A stretch of 7,718 nucleotides of DNA from an uncultured Clostridium sp. (GTDB lineage: Bacteria > Bacillota > Clostridia > TANB77 > CAG-508): positions 1 through 7,718 of the forward strand of contig CAMSQT010000047.1 of assembly GCA_947062645.1 (NCBI GenBank). The letters run 5' to 3'. Shown here piece by piece: positions 1-7,206 of this stretch. The notes under the pieces are model-generated. The model searched no databases, had not been told where the DNA came from, and saw only the letters and a program-made list of their open reading frames with translations. Every line of letters starts with the position of its first letter. The stretch's first letter is position 1. A program made the translations under genes and the position numbers.

Positions 1-43
1 TGAGGCATTGTGACTGGAGTTCAGACGTGTGCTCTTCCGATCT
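1..43 (+). other. Illumina adapter (index/Read 2 side), not genomic
   Basis: Bases 10-43 match the standard Illumina multiplexing Read 2 adapter, beginning GTGACTGGAGTTC and ending GCTCTTCCGATCT. Bases 1-9 fit the last base of the P7 stem followed by an 8-base sample index. Genomic sequence therefore starts at about base 44. With the adapter at the other end this shows that the window was never adapter-trimmed. It either represents one adapter-flanked molecule or a contig built from untrimmed read-through reads. Confidence 0.97.
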
Positions 44-44
44 A

Positions 45-80
45 GACAACATTATATACCGATTACAAGATTTGCGATAG
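45..80 (+). CDS. Possible 3' tail of an upstream gene (partial)
   Basis: One frame reads DNIIYRLQDLR and stops at TAG 78-80, which lies 21 bases before the next ATG. This spacing resembles the other gene junctions here, so it may be the end of the preceding operon gene. A second frame stays open to a TGA at 103-105, overlapping the ATG at 102, and cannot be excluded. Eleven residues are too few to name a family. The 5' part is lost at the adapter junction. Confidence 0.3.
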   Translation, partial: DNIIYRLQDLR

Positions 81-101
81 AAAAACAAGGAGGAAAACCA
101 A

Positions 102-2061
102 ATGACCATAACAAACATCATATTAATACTAGTAGTTTTGGCAATTGCAGGCTATGCTGTTTTTTATAGTATTAAGAAAAAACAAACAGCAGAAGTAGAA
201 GTTGCAGTTGATGTAGACGATAAAACCTATACAATAGAAAAAATGATAGAGTTTATCAAAAAAAGACTAGATGAAATCACAAAAGTCAACCTTTATGACA
301 TAGGATTATCGGAAGAAGAACTAAAAAGAAGAAAAAACAAAAAATACGAGCTAAAAAAAGCTTTAAAAGGATGTACCTATGGTGATGTTAATGATAAAAA
401 ATATGTAAAAGAATTGATTTTTGATTTATTAGAAAAAGAATATGGCGTAACAGAAAGTAATATATCAAAAGCAATTCCATTTGATATTCCTTCTCTTTTA
501 ACAGCACAAGACAAGTTTGATATTTTAATTTACAGTTATAAAAAAGAATTTGGTTATGAAGCCTTAACCGAATTAATCAAAAAATATAATTTAGCAACTT
601 TAAAATATGTAGAAGGAGAAACCAAACCTTCTTATGTAATAACAAGCCAAGAAATAGAAGATATTTACGAAAAAGAAAATATAGTACTAACCTTTGCTGA
701 TAAATTAGCAGTAGTAGTACAAAGAATTTACCAACATTATAAAGGATATAGTTCTATTGACGAAGTAAGAGACATGAACATCGATGGAATCTCTGGTGGT
801 GTATCAGGACTTCCAGAAAGTTTCTTAAGCCAAGTAGCACAAGCAGATGGAGATTACCTAGAACAAGTAACTGAACACAAAGTGCCAAGAGCTTGTGATA
901 GTATTTGGATATTCTTCCAAGGTAAATCTATTCGTTTAGAATTCTTATCTTTTGGAACCGAAGCAGAACTAAAAAGAGTCTGCCAAAATATTTATAAATA
1001 TAACAACCCAGGACAATTATCAGACACCAATGGTTATAAAATTAATGAAATGAAAGATGGATCTCGTGTTGTTGTTGTAAGACCAAGTTTCTCTGAAACA
1101 TGGGCATTCTTCGTAAGAAAATTTGACGTAAAACGTTCCACTTTAGAACAATGGTTCAAAGGAGAACCAGGAAGTAGCGATTCTATCGAATTACTAAAAT
1201 ATTTAGTAAAAGGAGCTAGAATTATCTCCATTACAGGTGAGCAAGGTTGTGGTAAAACAACAATGCTTATGGGAATGATAGAAAACATCTATGAAACCAT
1301 GAATATCCGTGTGCAAGAAACTGCATTCGAACTTCACTTAAGAAAAATTTATCCAACCAGAAATATCCTAACCTTTCGAGAAACCGAAACCATATCAGGA
1401 CAAGAAGGTTTGGACGTACAAAAGAAAACTGACGGTTCGGTAAACATTATCCGGAGAAGTTGCAACAGACCCCGTAGCATCTTGGATGATACAAGCTGCC
1501 CAAGTTGCTTCTAAATTTACATTATTTACACACCACGCAAAAACTTTTCCAAACTTAGTAACAGCACTTCGTAACTCTATGCTTCGTGCAGGTGTATTTA
1601 AAAACGAAAAAACAGCAGAAGAACAAGTTGTACAAGTACTAAACTTTGACATTCACTTAACCAAAGACTTTAAAGGGAAAAGATATGTAGAAAGAATTAC
1701 CGAATGTATTCCAGTAGAAGAAAAAAATGAATACACCTTTGACCATAGAAAAGAAAAGACACTAGAAGGAAAATTTGATAAATTTTTTGACAATGCAACA
1801 CGTTACTTCGAAAAAGTAACAGACAGACAGCTATATATTTATCGTAATATCTTAGAATATGTAGATGGAGAATATATTATCACAAACCCAATATCACCAA
1901 ACAATTTAAGAGACATGAGAATGAATATGGACGAAATCGACTTAGAAAAATTTGACGAATTTGTGGAAAGACATTGGAGTGATACCACCAAAAAGGTAGC
2001 AACAGTAACAGCAGGAGAAGAAACTAAAAAACGTGGTAGAAAAACCAAAAAAGAAGATTAA
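102..2061 (+). CDS. Membrane-anchored CpaF/TadA-like secretion ATPase, read through a +1 frameshift
   Basis: This is a 652-residue type II/IV secretion-superfamily ATPase, the likely motor for filament assembly or secretion at the cytoplasmic membrane. The N-terminus has one hydrophobic helix (about 4-23) followed by KKK. A CpaF-like N-domain includes DGSRVVVVRPSFSE (319-332). Walker A is GEQGCGKTT (379-387). Then come RETETISGQEGLD, Walker B IIGEV with the presumed catalytic Glu452, and a His box FTHHAKTF (475-482). The C-terminus ends in a Lys-rich tail. The frame breaks after Ile450 (ATC 1449-1451): one C must be skipped to read GGA GAA GTT. Without the shift the protein ends at 1514 after 20 unrelated residues and lacks the catalytic Glu and His box. 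AAGGAGGA (87-94) supports the ATG at 102. The family is seen from motifs; the filament role is inferred from the neighbours. A true pseudogene or a base error are the alternatives to recoding. Confidence 0.88.
1449..1455 (+). other. Candidate +1 frameshift site ATC CGG A (ATPase)
   Basis: In the upstream frame the codons are AAC ATT ATC CGG AGA. Skipping one C (1451 or 1452) gives ATC GGA GAA GTT, which completes the Walker B pattern Ile-Ile-Gly-Glu-Val. The downstream frame then stays open and recognisable to 2061. The site is not a homopolymer. No convincing Shine-Dalgarno-like stimulator or downstream hairpin is seen. The CGG is one of only two in-frame CGG codons in the window, and the other lies at the second frameshift. 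That a frame change is needed is clear; programmed recoding is inferred. Confidence 0.75.
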
Positions 2062-2091
2062 AAATAAGTAGGTCTAAAATACAAAAAAGAA

Positions 2092-2098
2092 AGAGGTG
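2092..2098 (+). promoter_or_regulatory. Ribosome binding site that fixes a GTG start
   Basis: AGAGGTG lies 8 bases before GTG 2107. The nearest ATG, at 2119, would be 20 bases away, which is too far. The platform gene is therefore called from the GTG. Confidence 0.75.
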
Positions 2099-2106
2099 AA
2101 TAACAA

Positions 2107-4186
2107 GTGAATAACAACATGATATTTTATTTAATGGGTGGTTCAGCAGGATTATTTGTGATCATAGTATTTGCTTATTACCTATTATCGAAAAAAATGC
2201 AAAAAAGCGAATACAAAAGAATTCAAGCCCTGCAACAAGGAACAAAGCGAAACAACTTTTCAACCGAAATACTATTCCAAAAATTATACTTATTTTACAT
2301 CAAAATCCCATTCATAAAAAGATATGCCTTAAAAATTAGAAGAAGGCTAGAAATTATTAACATTGATGACGAATATAATACCAGAAAAGGAACGGCCAGA
2401 ATACTATCTAAAGCACTTGTTATTATTGTACCAATTATCATAGTTACCATTGTAATAACAAAATCCAACTTTTTATTAATGTGTATTTTATTAATCTTTG
2501 AAATCTTTATGGTAGATACCTTAATTGATGGATCAGTTGATAAAATGGACAACAAAATATTAAAAGAGCAAATAGACTTCTTTGCCGAAATTAGACATGC
2601 TTACCATGAATTTAACATGGTAGAAGAAGCAATATACCAAGTATCACAAGATGACGAAAAAAGCGTATCTAGCCAAGGCGAAAAAATATATGAAATATTA
2701 ATTTCCAATGACCCAGAAATGGAATTAGAAAAATATTATGACATCGCACCAAATAGTTTCTTAAAAGAATTTGCGGGAGTTTCTTACTTGACCAAAGAAT
2801 TTGGTGATAGAAAAGTAAATGGAGCCTCTTTGTACTTAAAAAATGTAAACAACATAACCCAAGAAATGCAACTAGAAATCTTAAAAAGAGATAAATTAAA
2901 CTATGTATTCCAAAGCTTATCTGTTATCTCTATTGCGCCAGTCTTATTACTAGAACCATTAAAAAATTGGGCAATCAGTAACTTCTCTTTTACCGCAAGT
3001 TGGTACCAAGGAAAACCAGGAATGATTGTACAAATTTTAATTTTAATTATCACCTTTGCTTCTTACATATTAGTTAGAAAATTAAAAGACAATGGTTCTA
3101 CGGGAATTGACACCAAAAACACAGAAAATCCATGGCAAGAAAGATTATATAAGAAAAAGCCAATTAAAAAAGTAGTAGATTTATTTATTCCAAAACAAGG
3201 AACCAAAGAATATAGAAAAGTGCAACAATACTTAAAAGATGCGGCCTCTCATTTAAAAATGGAATGGCTGTACATGAACAGAATTACCATGGCAATTGTA
3301 ACTTGCATTGCATCCATCATTATCTTTTCACAATTGCATGTAATTGCTATCAATTACATCTATACAGAACCAACCACAGAATATGATATCATTGGAGGCT
3401 TATCAGCAAAAGACGAACGAAAAGCAATGGAGTTAACCGAGCAAGACAACAAAATATTAGACCAATTTAGAGGAGAGCCAAAAACAACAACAGCCCAGAT
3501 TAAAATGGCAGTTGAGCGTTTAAAATATTACGAAGAAGCAGAAGATGCTGAAATTGATAAAGCAGTAAAAAGAATTGAAGAAAAATTAAAAATTATCAAT
3601 AGTGAATATATGCAATGGTTTGAATTATTACTAGCATTTGTATTTGCAGTAGTAGCTTATATGGCACCAATTTGGCTATTAATCTTCCAAGTAAAAATGA
3701 GACAACTAGAAATGGAAGACGAAATCATGCAATTCCAAACCATTATCTTAATGCTTATGAGGATTGAAAGAGTAAATGTTGAAATTATATTAGAATGGTT
3801 AGAAAGATATTCAAACATCTTTAGAGGACCAATCACAAGATGTGTTAACAACTACGAAGCAGGAGCTTGGGAAGCATTGGAAGCAATGAAAGAAGAAGTA
3901 AGTTATATGCAATTTATTCGAATCATTGAAAGTTTACAAGCAGCCGTTGAAAAAATTCCAATTACCGATGCCTTTGACGAACTAGACTCAGAAAGAGATT
4001 ACTACCAAGAAAAACGTAAAGAATCCAATGAAAGATTGATTAAAAGAAAAGGCATGATTGGAAAAGCCATCCGGATTTGCTCCTATGGTATGTATGTTTG
4101 TTGGCTATTTGATTATTCCATTAGTATTTATTGGATTAACAAGTATGTCAACATCATTCCAATCTATGACAGCAACGACCAAATAA
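2107..4186 (+). CDS. TadB/TadC-like (T2SSF) membrane platform protein, read through a +1 frameshift
   Basis: This 692-residue polytopic protein is the likely inner-membrane platform that couples the ATPase to subunit assembly. Hydrophobic segments lie at about 6-28, 103-118, 122-140, 266-283, 306-323, 393-414, 504-527 and 660-678. Two cytoplasmic helical regions (about 145-260 and 530-650) each precede a membrane helix, as in T2SSF domains, so the protein resembles TadB and TadC in one chain. It is longer than a typical GspF/PilC of about 400 residues. After Ile655 (ATC 4069-4071) one C must be skipped. The new frame reads GFAPMVCMF, gives a final membrane helix, and stops at TAA 4184-4186, 18 bases before the next gene. 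The unshifted frame gives 72 polar, Tyr/Asn-rich residues and overlaps the next gene by 86 bases. The family call rests on topology and position after the ATPase, not on a search. Confidence 0.85.
4069..4075 (+). other. Candidate +1 frameshift site ATC CGG A (platform protein)
   Basis: Upstream codons read AAA GCC ATC CGG ATT. Skipping one C gives ATC GGA TTT GCT, restoring a hydrophobic C-terminal helix and a stop 18 bases before the next start. The heptamer and its phase are identical to the site at 1449-1455, while the flanks differ (GCC before, TTTGCT after). It contains the second of the two in-frame CGG codons of the window. Confidence 0.72.
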
Positions 4187-4204
4187 ATAAGGAGGAAAAC
4201 TTCT

Positions 4205-4969
4205 ATGGAAAATGCATCAAGAGCTTTAATTATGGCAGGAAGTGTTTTGATTGCTTTACTAGTAATTGGCGCTTTGTTACTTATGTTTAACAATTTGTCT
4301 AGTTATCAAAAGGTAGGCGAGCAAGATACAAGGGAAGCCCAAGTAATTGAGTTTAATAATCAGTTTGAAACTTATAATCGAAAAAATGTAAGAGGAAGTG
4401 ACTTATATTCTTTACTAAATCGTGTGGTTGATTATAATAGAAGACAGTCTGTGGCAGGAACTGGTAATACTGACCAAGGACAGTATGTGGCTTATACGAA
4501 TATGACGATTAAGGTAAACTTAGGTGATAATTTAAAAGTGTATACACCAGATGATACAATAAGGCTACTTAATAAGGCTAAGAATCCAATAGAACAAAGT
4601 GCTATTAAAAATGATTTTGAAAGCTCTATTTCCCAAACTGTTGAGAATTTGGAAGAAATATATGGAGCAGAGTCTTTAACAAAATTAGCAGCAGGTTTAT
4701 CAAAAATTTTTATAGATTTCGATGCCTCTAATATCACAGACAAGCAAAAAGAGGTAGCAAAAGAGGCATTCAATCAAGCTTCTAAAAAAGTACCTGTGAC
4801 TAATTGGAAAGAACTAAGAGAAGGTGGAGAAATTCGAACTGACGTGTACACTTACTATGAATATGTACAATTTAAGCGTGCAAGATTTGATTGTAAAAAA
4901 GTAGAATATGATAACAAAACGGGAAGAATTACAAAATTGGAATTTGAGTTTACTGGAAAATTTGAATAA
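4205..4969 (+). CDS. Pilin-like small membrane protein, MENAS family, copy 1
   Basis: This 254-residue protein starts MENASRALIMAG and has one hydrophobic helix (about 8-28), followed by a soluble, mainly polar domain. Shared family features are FNNQF (50-54), VRGSDLYSLLNRVV (62-75), and a C-terminal strand-like end with a TGR turn (KTGRITKLEFEF). It is the longest of the set; about 100 extra residues sit between the mid motif and the end. AAGGAGG (4189-4195) supports the start. No classical prepilin leader (G followed by a Glu five residues into the helix) is seen, so it would insert by its own N-terminal helix. A role as major or minor subunit of the machine encoded upstream is inferred from operon position. 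Similar MENASKAL proteins are, from memory, found in clostridia as hypothetical proteins. Confidence 0.85.
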   Translation: MENASRALIMAGSVLIALLVIGALLLMFNNLSSYQKVGEQDTREAQVIEFNNQFETYNRKNVRGSDLYSLLNRVVDYNRRQSVAGTGNTDQGQYVAYTNMTIKVNLGDNLKVYTPDDTIRLLNKAKNPIEQSAIKNDFESSISQTVENLEEIYGAESLTKLAAGLSKIFIDFDASNITDKQKEVAKEAFNQASKKVPVTNWKELREGGEIRTDVYTYYEYVQFKRARFDCKKVEYDNKTGRITKLEFEFTGKFE

Positions 4970-4987
4970 AGAAACAGGAGTAAAGAT

Positions 4988-5539
4988 ATGGAGAATGCAT
5001 CAAAAGCATTGCTAATGGCAGCAGGGGTATTAATAGGACTTTTAGTCATATCGTTAGCAGTATATTTATTTGTAAGTTTTGGCACTACTTCAGCTGATGT
5101 GCATAAACAAATGGAACAACAACAAATTGAACAATTTAATAGCCAATTTACTTCTTATGATGGAAAAGAAGATATTACCATTTATGATGTTGTAACCGTT
5201 GCTAATCTTGCAACTGAAAACAATCGATATTATGAACATAATAAAAAAACAATTCCCCAAGATCCACAAACAGCAACAGATACTTATATTTCAGTAGTAC
5301 TAAATAATCCTACAAATACAATTGAATATGGATTTAATAGCTTGACTAGTGATAGTACAAATAGTTATAACCAATTAATAAAAGACGGGTTAAATTCTAT
5401 GGTGAATGTGCAAGATAAGGATGAGAATGGACAGCCAATAGGAAAACCATATAAAGTATTATCAAAATATAAGTGTCAAGTAGAGATTAGTCAAAAAACA
5501 GGAAGAGTTTGTTTAGTAAAATTTATAAAAAGTAATTGA
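4988..5539 (+). CDS. Pilin-like small membrane protein, MENAS family, copy 2
   Basis: This 183-residue protein starts MENASKALLMAAG. It has a helix at about 8-30, then a Gln-rich stretch (MEQQQIEQ) leading into FNSQF (50-54). The mid motif is more diverged: ITIYDVVTVANLATENN (63-79) replaces VRGSxxxSLLN. The C-terminus KYKCQVEISQKTGRVCLVKF keeps the TGR turn found in copy 1 and carries two Cys. It begins 18 bases after copy 1, with CAGGAG at 4975-4980. No enzyme motif is visible, and a structural subunit role is inferred from the family and context. Confidence 0.83.
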   Translation: MENASKALLMAAGVLIGLLVISLAVYLFVSFGTTSADVHKQMEQQQIEQFNSQFTSYDGKEDITIYDVVTVANLATENNRYYEHNKKTIPQDPQTATDTYISVVLNNPTNTIEYGFNSLTSDSTNSYNQLIKDGLNSMVNVQDKDENGQPIGKPYKVLSKYKCQVEISQKTGRVCLVKFIKSN

Positions 5540-5564
5540 AATTTTTTAAATAAAAATATATAAT
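5536..5564 (+). promoter_or_regulatory. Possible internal sigma-A-type promoter
   Basis: TTGAAA (5536-5541) and TATAAT (5559-5564) are separated by 17 bases, a near-consensus housekeeping arrangement. The -35 overlaps the stop codon of copy 2. Transcription would begin near 5571, leaving only a very short leader before ATG 5580, so the ribosome site AAAAGGA (5567-5573) would be partly cut. The surrounding DNA is so AT-rich that a chance match is plausible. Confidence 0.35.
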
Positions 5565-5579
5565 ATAAAAGGATAAAAA

Positions 5580-6011
5580 ATGAAAAAATTAGCAATATTT
5601 TTCTTACTATTAGTTATTATCGTAGTAGGAATGTCGTATCTGTATATTAATTATAAACTAAATTATCATCAAGCCAAAAGAGAAAATCAACAATTTGAAA
5701 GCTACAAGAACCAAGAAATATATGGAGCAGAACTAACTACCATAATCAATAAAGCAGTTGATAACAATGAAAGCAACAACGTACCAAAAGATAATAAAGG
5801 AAAATATAGTAACAATGAAAATAATTCCATACAAATAGAAATAAAAATGTTAGACAATGACAAAACCTATTCAATGGAAACCTTATATAGTGGTGGAATG
5901 GACAAGTTTGTACAGTATTATAAGCAAATAAAATTCAAATGTACCAAGCTAGATTATCATGTAACCACCAACAAAGTAAAATATCTGCTATTTGAACAAA
6001 TAACACAGTAG
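5580..6011 (+). CDS. Divergent pilin-like membrane protein
   Basis: This 143-residue protein has a different N-terminus from its neighbours: MKKLAIFFLLLVIIVVG, a positively charged start with a hydrophobic helix to about residue 22, like an uncleaved signal anchor. The rest keeps the layout of the MENAS family: NQQFESY (36-42), then IYGAELTTIINKAVDNNE (47-64), comparable with VRGSDLYSLLNRVV in copy 1, and a strand-like C-terminus (IKFKCTKLDYHV). This suggests a paralogue whose membrane segment was replaced or diverged. AAAAGGA (5567-5573) is a weaker ribosome site than the AAGGAGG of the neighbours, so lower translation is possible. The function is not recognised beyond a likely accessory subunit. 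Confidence 0.8.
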   Translation: MKKLAIFFLLLVIIVVGMSYLYINYKLNYHQAKRENQQFESYKNQEIYGAELTTIINKAVDNNESNNVPKDNKGKYSNNENNSIQIEIKMLDNDKTYSMETLYSGGMDKFVQYYKQIKFKCTKLDYHVTTNKVKYLLFEQITQ

Positions 6012-6014
6012 TAA

Positions 6015-6035
6015 AAAATTAAAGTTATTAATTTT
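6015..6035. repeat. AT-only inverted repeat in intergenic gap
   Basis: AAAATTAA (6015-6022) and TTAATTTT (6028-6035) are perfect inverted copies around a 5-base loop. The stem has no G-C pairs, so a hairpin would be weak. It follows the stop of the divergent copy at 6011. A poor terminator or processing site is possible, but it may be chance in AT-rich DNA. Confidence 0.35.
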
Positions 6036-6036
6036 A

Positions 6037-6061
6037 GCTAACCTATAAAAGAAAAGTTAGC
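6037..6061. repeat. Short inverted repeat GCTAAC / GTTAGC
   Basis: GCTAAC (6037-6042) and GTTAGC (6056-6061) form a 6-bp stem with a 13-base loop, just after the AT-only repeat. No T-run follows, so it does not look like an intrinsic terminator. Both repeats lie in the longest gap of the window (6012-6104), which otherwise holds only the ribosome site of the next gene. Confidence 0.3.
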
Positions 6062-6104
6062 AACTAATATAAAAACAAAAGTAAAAAATAAGGAGGAAAC
6101 AATT

Positions 6105-6530
6105 ATGGAGAACGCATCAAAAGCTTTAATTATTGCAGGAGCTATTCTTTTATCAATTCTAATTATATCATTAGGAATATTTATTTTTAACCAAGCATCA
6201 GAAGTTACTAAAAGTAGTAATTTATCAGAGGTTGAAGTTTTGAATTTTAATGAAAAATTCACTAGTTTTGAAGGAAATAATGTAAGAGGAAGTGAAGTAA
6301 ATTCATTATTAAATAGAATTGTACAAAACAATGTAGCAAATCAAGAAGATAAAAGTAAACAAGTAAAACTTACACAAACTGGTGATGGATGGCAAAGTGG
6401 AACTACATCAGCTTCTCAAGCTCCAACAAATATGCCTAAAAAAGCGCAAACAGGTAAAACTTATGACGTTTCTTATACAATTGATCCACATACAGGTTTA
6501 GTAGACTTAATTACAATAAAATCTAATTAA
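6105..6530 (+). CDS. Pilin-like small membrane protein, MENAS family, copy 3
   Basis: This 141-residue protein starts MENASKALIIAGA and has a helix at about 8-29. FNEKF (48-52) is followed by VRGSEVNSLLNRIV (60-73), the closest match to the mid motif of copy 1 (VRGSDLYSLLNRVV). The C-terminus YDVSYTIDPHTGLVDLITI keeps the TG turn and strand pattern. The region between the motifs is short and rich in Ser, Thr, Gln and Gly (about 95-115), like a linker. AAGGAGG (6090-6096) supports the start. It looks like a minimal version of the family. A filament or minor-subunit role is inferred from context. Confidence 0.85.
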   Translation: MENASKALIIAGAILLSILIISLGIFIFNQASEVTKSSNLSEVEVLNFNEKFTSFEGNNVRGSEVNSLLNRIVQNNVANQEDKSKQVKLTQTGDGWQSGTTSASQAPTNMPKKAQTGKTYDVSYTIDPHTGLVDLITIKSN

Positions 6531-6544
6531 AAATAGCTAAAAAG

Positions 6545-6554
6545 AGGAGGTGAT
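6545..6554 (+). promoter_or_regulatory. Near-perfect Shine-Dalgarno sequence
   Basis: AGGAGGTGAT matches the 16S rRNA 3' end over ten bases and ends 3 bases before ATG 6558, with the AGGAGG core 7 bases away. It is the strongest ribosome site in the window and suggests high translation of copy 4. Confidence 0.8.
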
Positions 6555-6557
6555 AGA

Positions 6558-7154
6558 ATGGAAAATGCAACCGAAGCCCTAAAAATGGCAGCAGCCGTAT
6601 TAATATTTGTTTTAGCAATATCCATTACTATCACAGCTTTTGGACAAGCAAGAATATCTGCAAAAACAATACTAGACTATAAGGATAGAGAGTATGATTA
6701 TACTTATGTTGATTATGATGTCAACCAAACCAAAAGAATTGTAGGAGCAGAAACTATCATACCATCTATCTATAAAGCCTATAAAGAAAACTATAAAATT
6801 GTATTTGTGGACAAGAATGGAAACGGAATGGAATTATATAAAAAAGCAAATGCCTTAGGAACAGAAACAATTGAAATTTGTTCGATTGACTTACAAAAAG
6901 ATGTATTAGGTAGTGACCAAGAAAAAGAGAATTTTATAAAAGCATTATTATATGGGAGTAAAAATAGTGATATTATAAGTGATTTTGAAAAAAAAGGAAT
7001 AATCTTGCCAGGAACAAATTTTTATGATACAATAAAAGGGAAGACTTTTATAGAAAGCTTAGGTGTATATTATCAAGAAGAATTAGAAGGGCAAACTGAC
7101 TCACCAGATGCTAATTTAACGAAAAAAAGGGTAATAACATACAAAGAGCAATAG
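6558..7154 (+). CDS. Pilin-like small membrane protein, MENA family, copy 4 (divergent soluble part)
   Basis: This 198-residue protein starts MENATEALKMAAA and has a helix at about 10-28. The soluble part differs from copies 1-3: the FNxxF motif is absent, and RIVGAETIIPSIYKAYKEN (60-78) stands where VRGSxxxSLLNxVV would be. A Gly-containing loop (VDKNGNGMELY) follows. The end, FIESLGVYYQEELEGQ then KKRVITYKE, is a compact aromatic and charged segment. The Y-D/D-Y-rich stretch at 43-53 is unusual. It lies 27 bases after copy 3. I read it as a specialised minor subunit sharing the membrane helix with its neighbours; the function is not established. Confidence 0.83.
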   Translation: MENATEALKMAAAVLIFVLAISITITAFGQARISAKTILDYKDREYDYTYVDYDVNQTKRIVGAETIIPSIYKAYKENYKIVFVDKNGNGMELYKKANALGTETIEICSIDLQKDVLGSDQEKENFIKALLYGSKNSDIISDFEKKGIILPGTNFYDTIKGKTFIESLGVYYQEELEGQTDSPDANLTKKRVITYKEQ

Positions 7155-7174
7155 CAATTTTAGTCAAAATCAAG

Positions 7175-7191
7175 CCATATTTAAGATATGG
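7175..7191 (+). promoter_or_regulatory. Small hairpin next to the ribosome site of the last gene
   Basis: CCATAT (7175-7180) and ATATGG (7186-7191) form a perfect 6-bp stem with a 5-base loop, ending 2 bases before AAGGAGG (7194-7200). The hairpin leaves the ribosome site free. It could stabilise the message or tune initiation, or be chance. No T-run follows, so it is not a terminator. Confidence 0.35.
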
Positions 7192-7206
7192 GCAAGGAGG
7201 AAAAAA

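Noticed and set aside
1459..1466. Palindrome GTTGCAAC just after the first shift site as a stimulatory structure
   Set aside because: It has no loop and cannot form a useful hairpin alone, and no counterpart follows the second site.
1452..1514. ATPase ending at the stop at 1514
   Set aside because: The last 20 residues are Arg, Ser and Cys-rich and unlike the family, while the +1 frame continues the conserved motifs.
1486..2061. A separate 191-residue gene starting at ATG 1486
   Set aside because: It begins inside the conserved ATPase core, with no ribosome site, and its frame continues upstream to 1453 as GEVATDPVASW, so it is the shifted second part of the ATPase.
2119..2121. ATG 2119 as the start of the platform gene
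   Set aside because: It is 20 bases from the ribosome site, while GTG 2107 is 8 bases away.
4076..4290. Unshifted C-terminus of the platform protein to 4290
   Set aside because: It is not membrane-like, overlaps the next gene by 86 bases and crosses its ribosome site; the shifted frame is better in each respect.
6012..6104. Intrinsic terminator in the largest gap
   Set aside because: One stem is A/T only and the other is 6 bp with a 13-base loop, and neither is followed by a T-run; the next gene has a strong ribosome site and no clear promoter.
6038..6331. Antisense open frames (for example 6038-6331, 1034-1288 and 4492-4773)
   Set aside because: They lie opposite well-supported genes, lack ribosome sites, and reflect the codon composition of the + strand genes.
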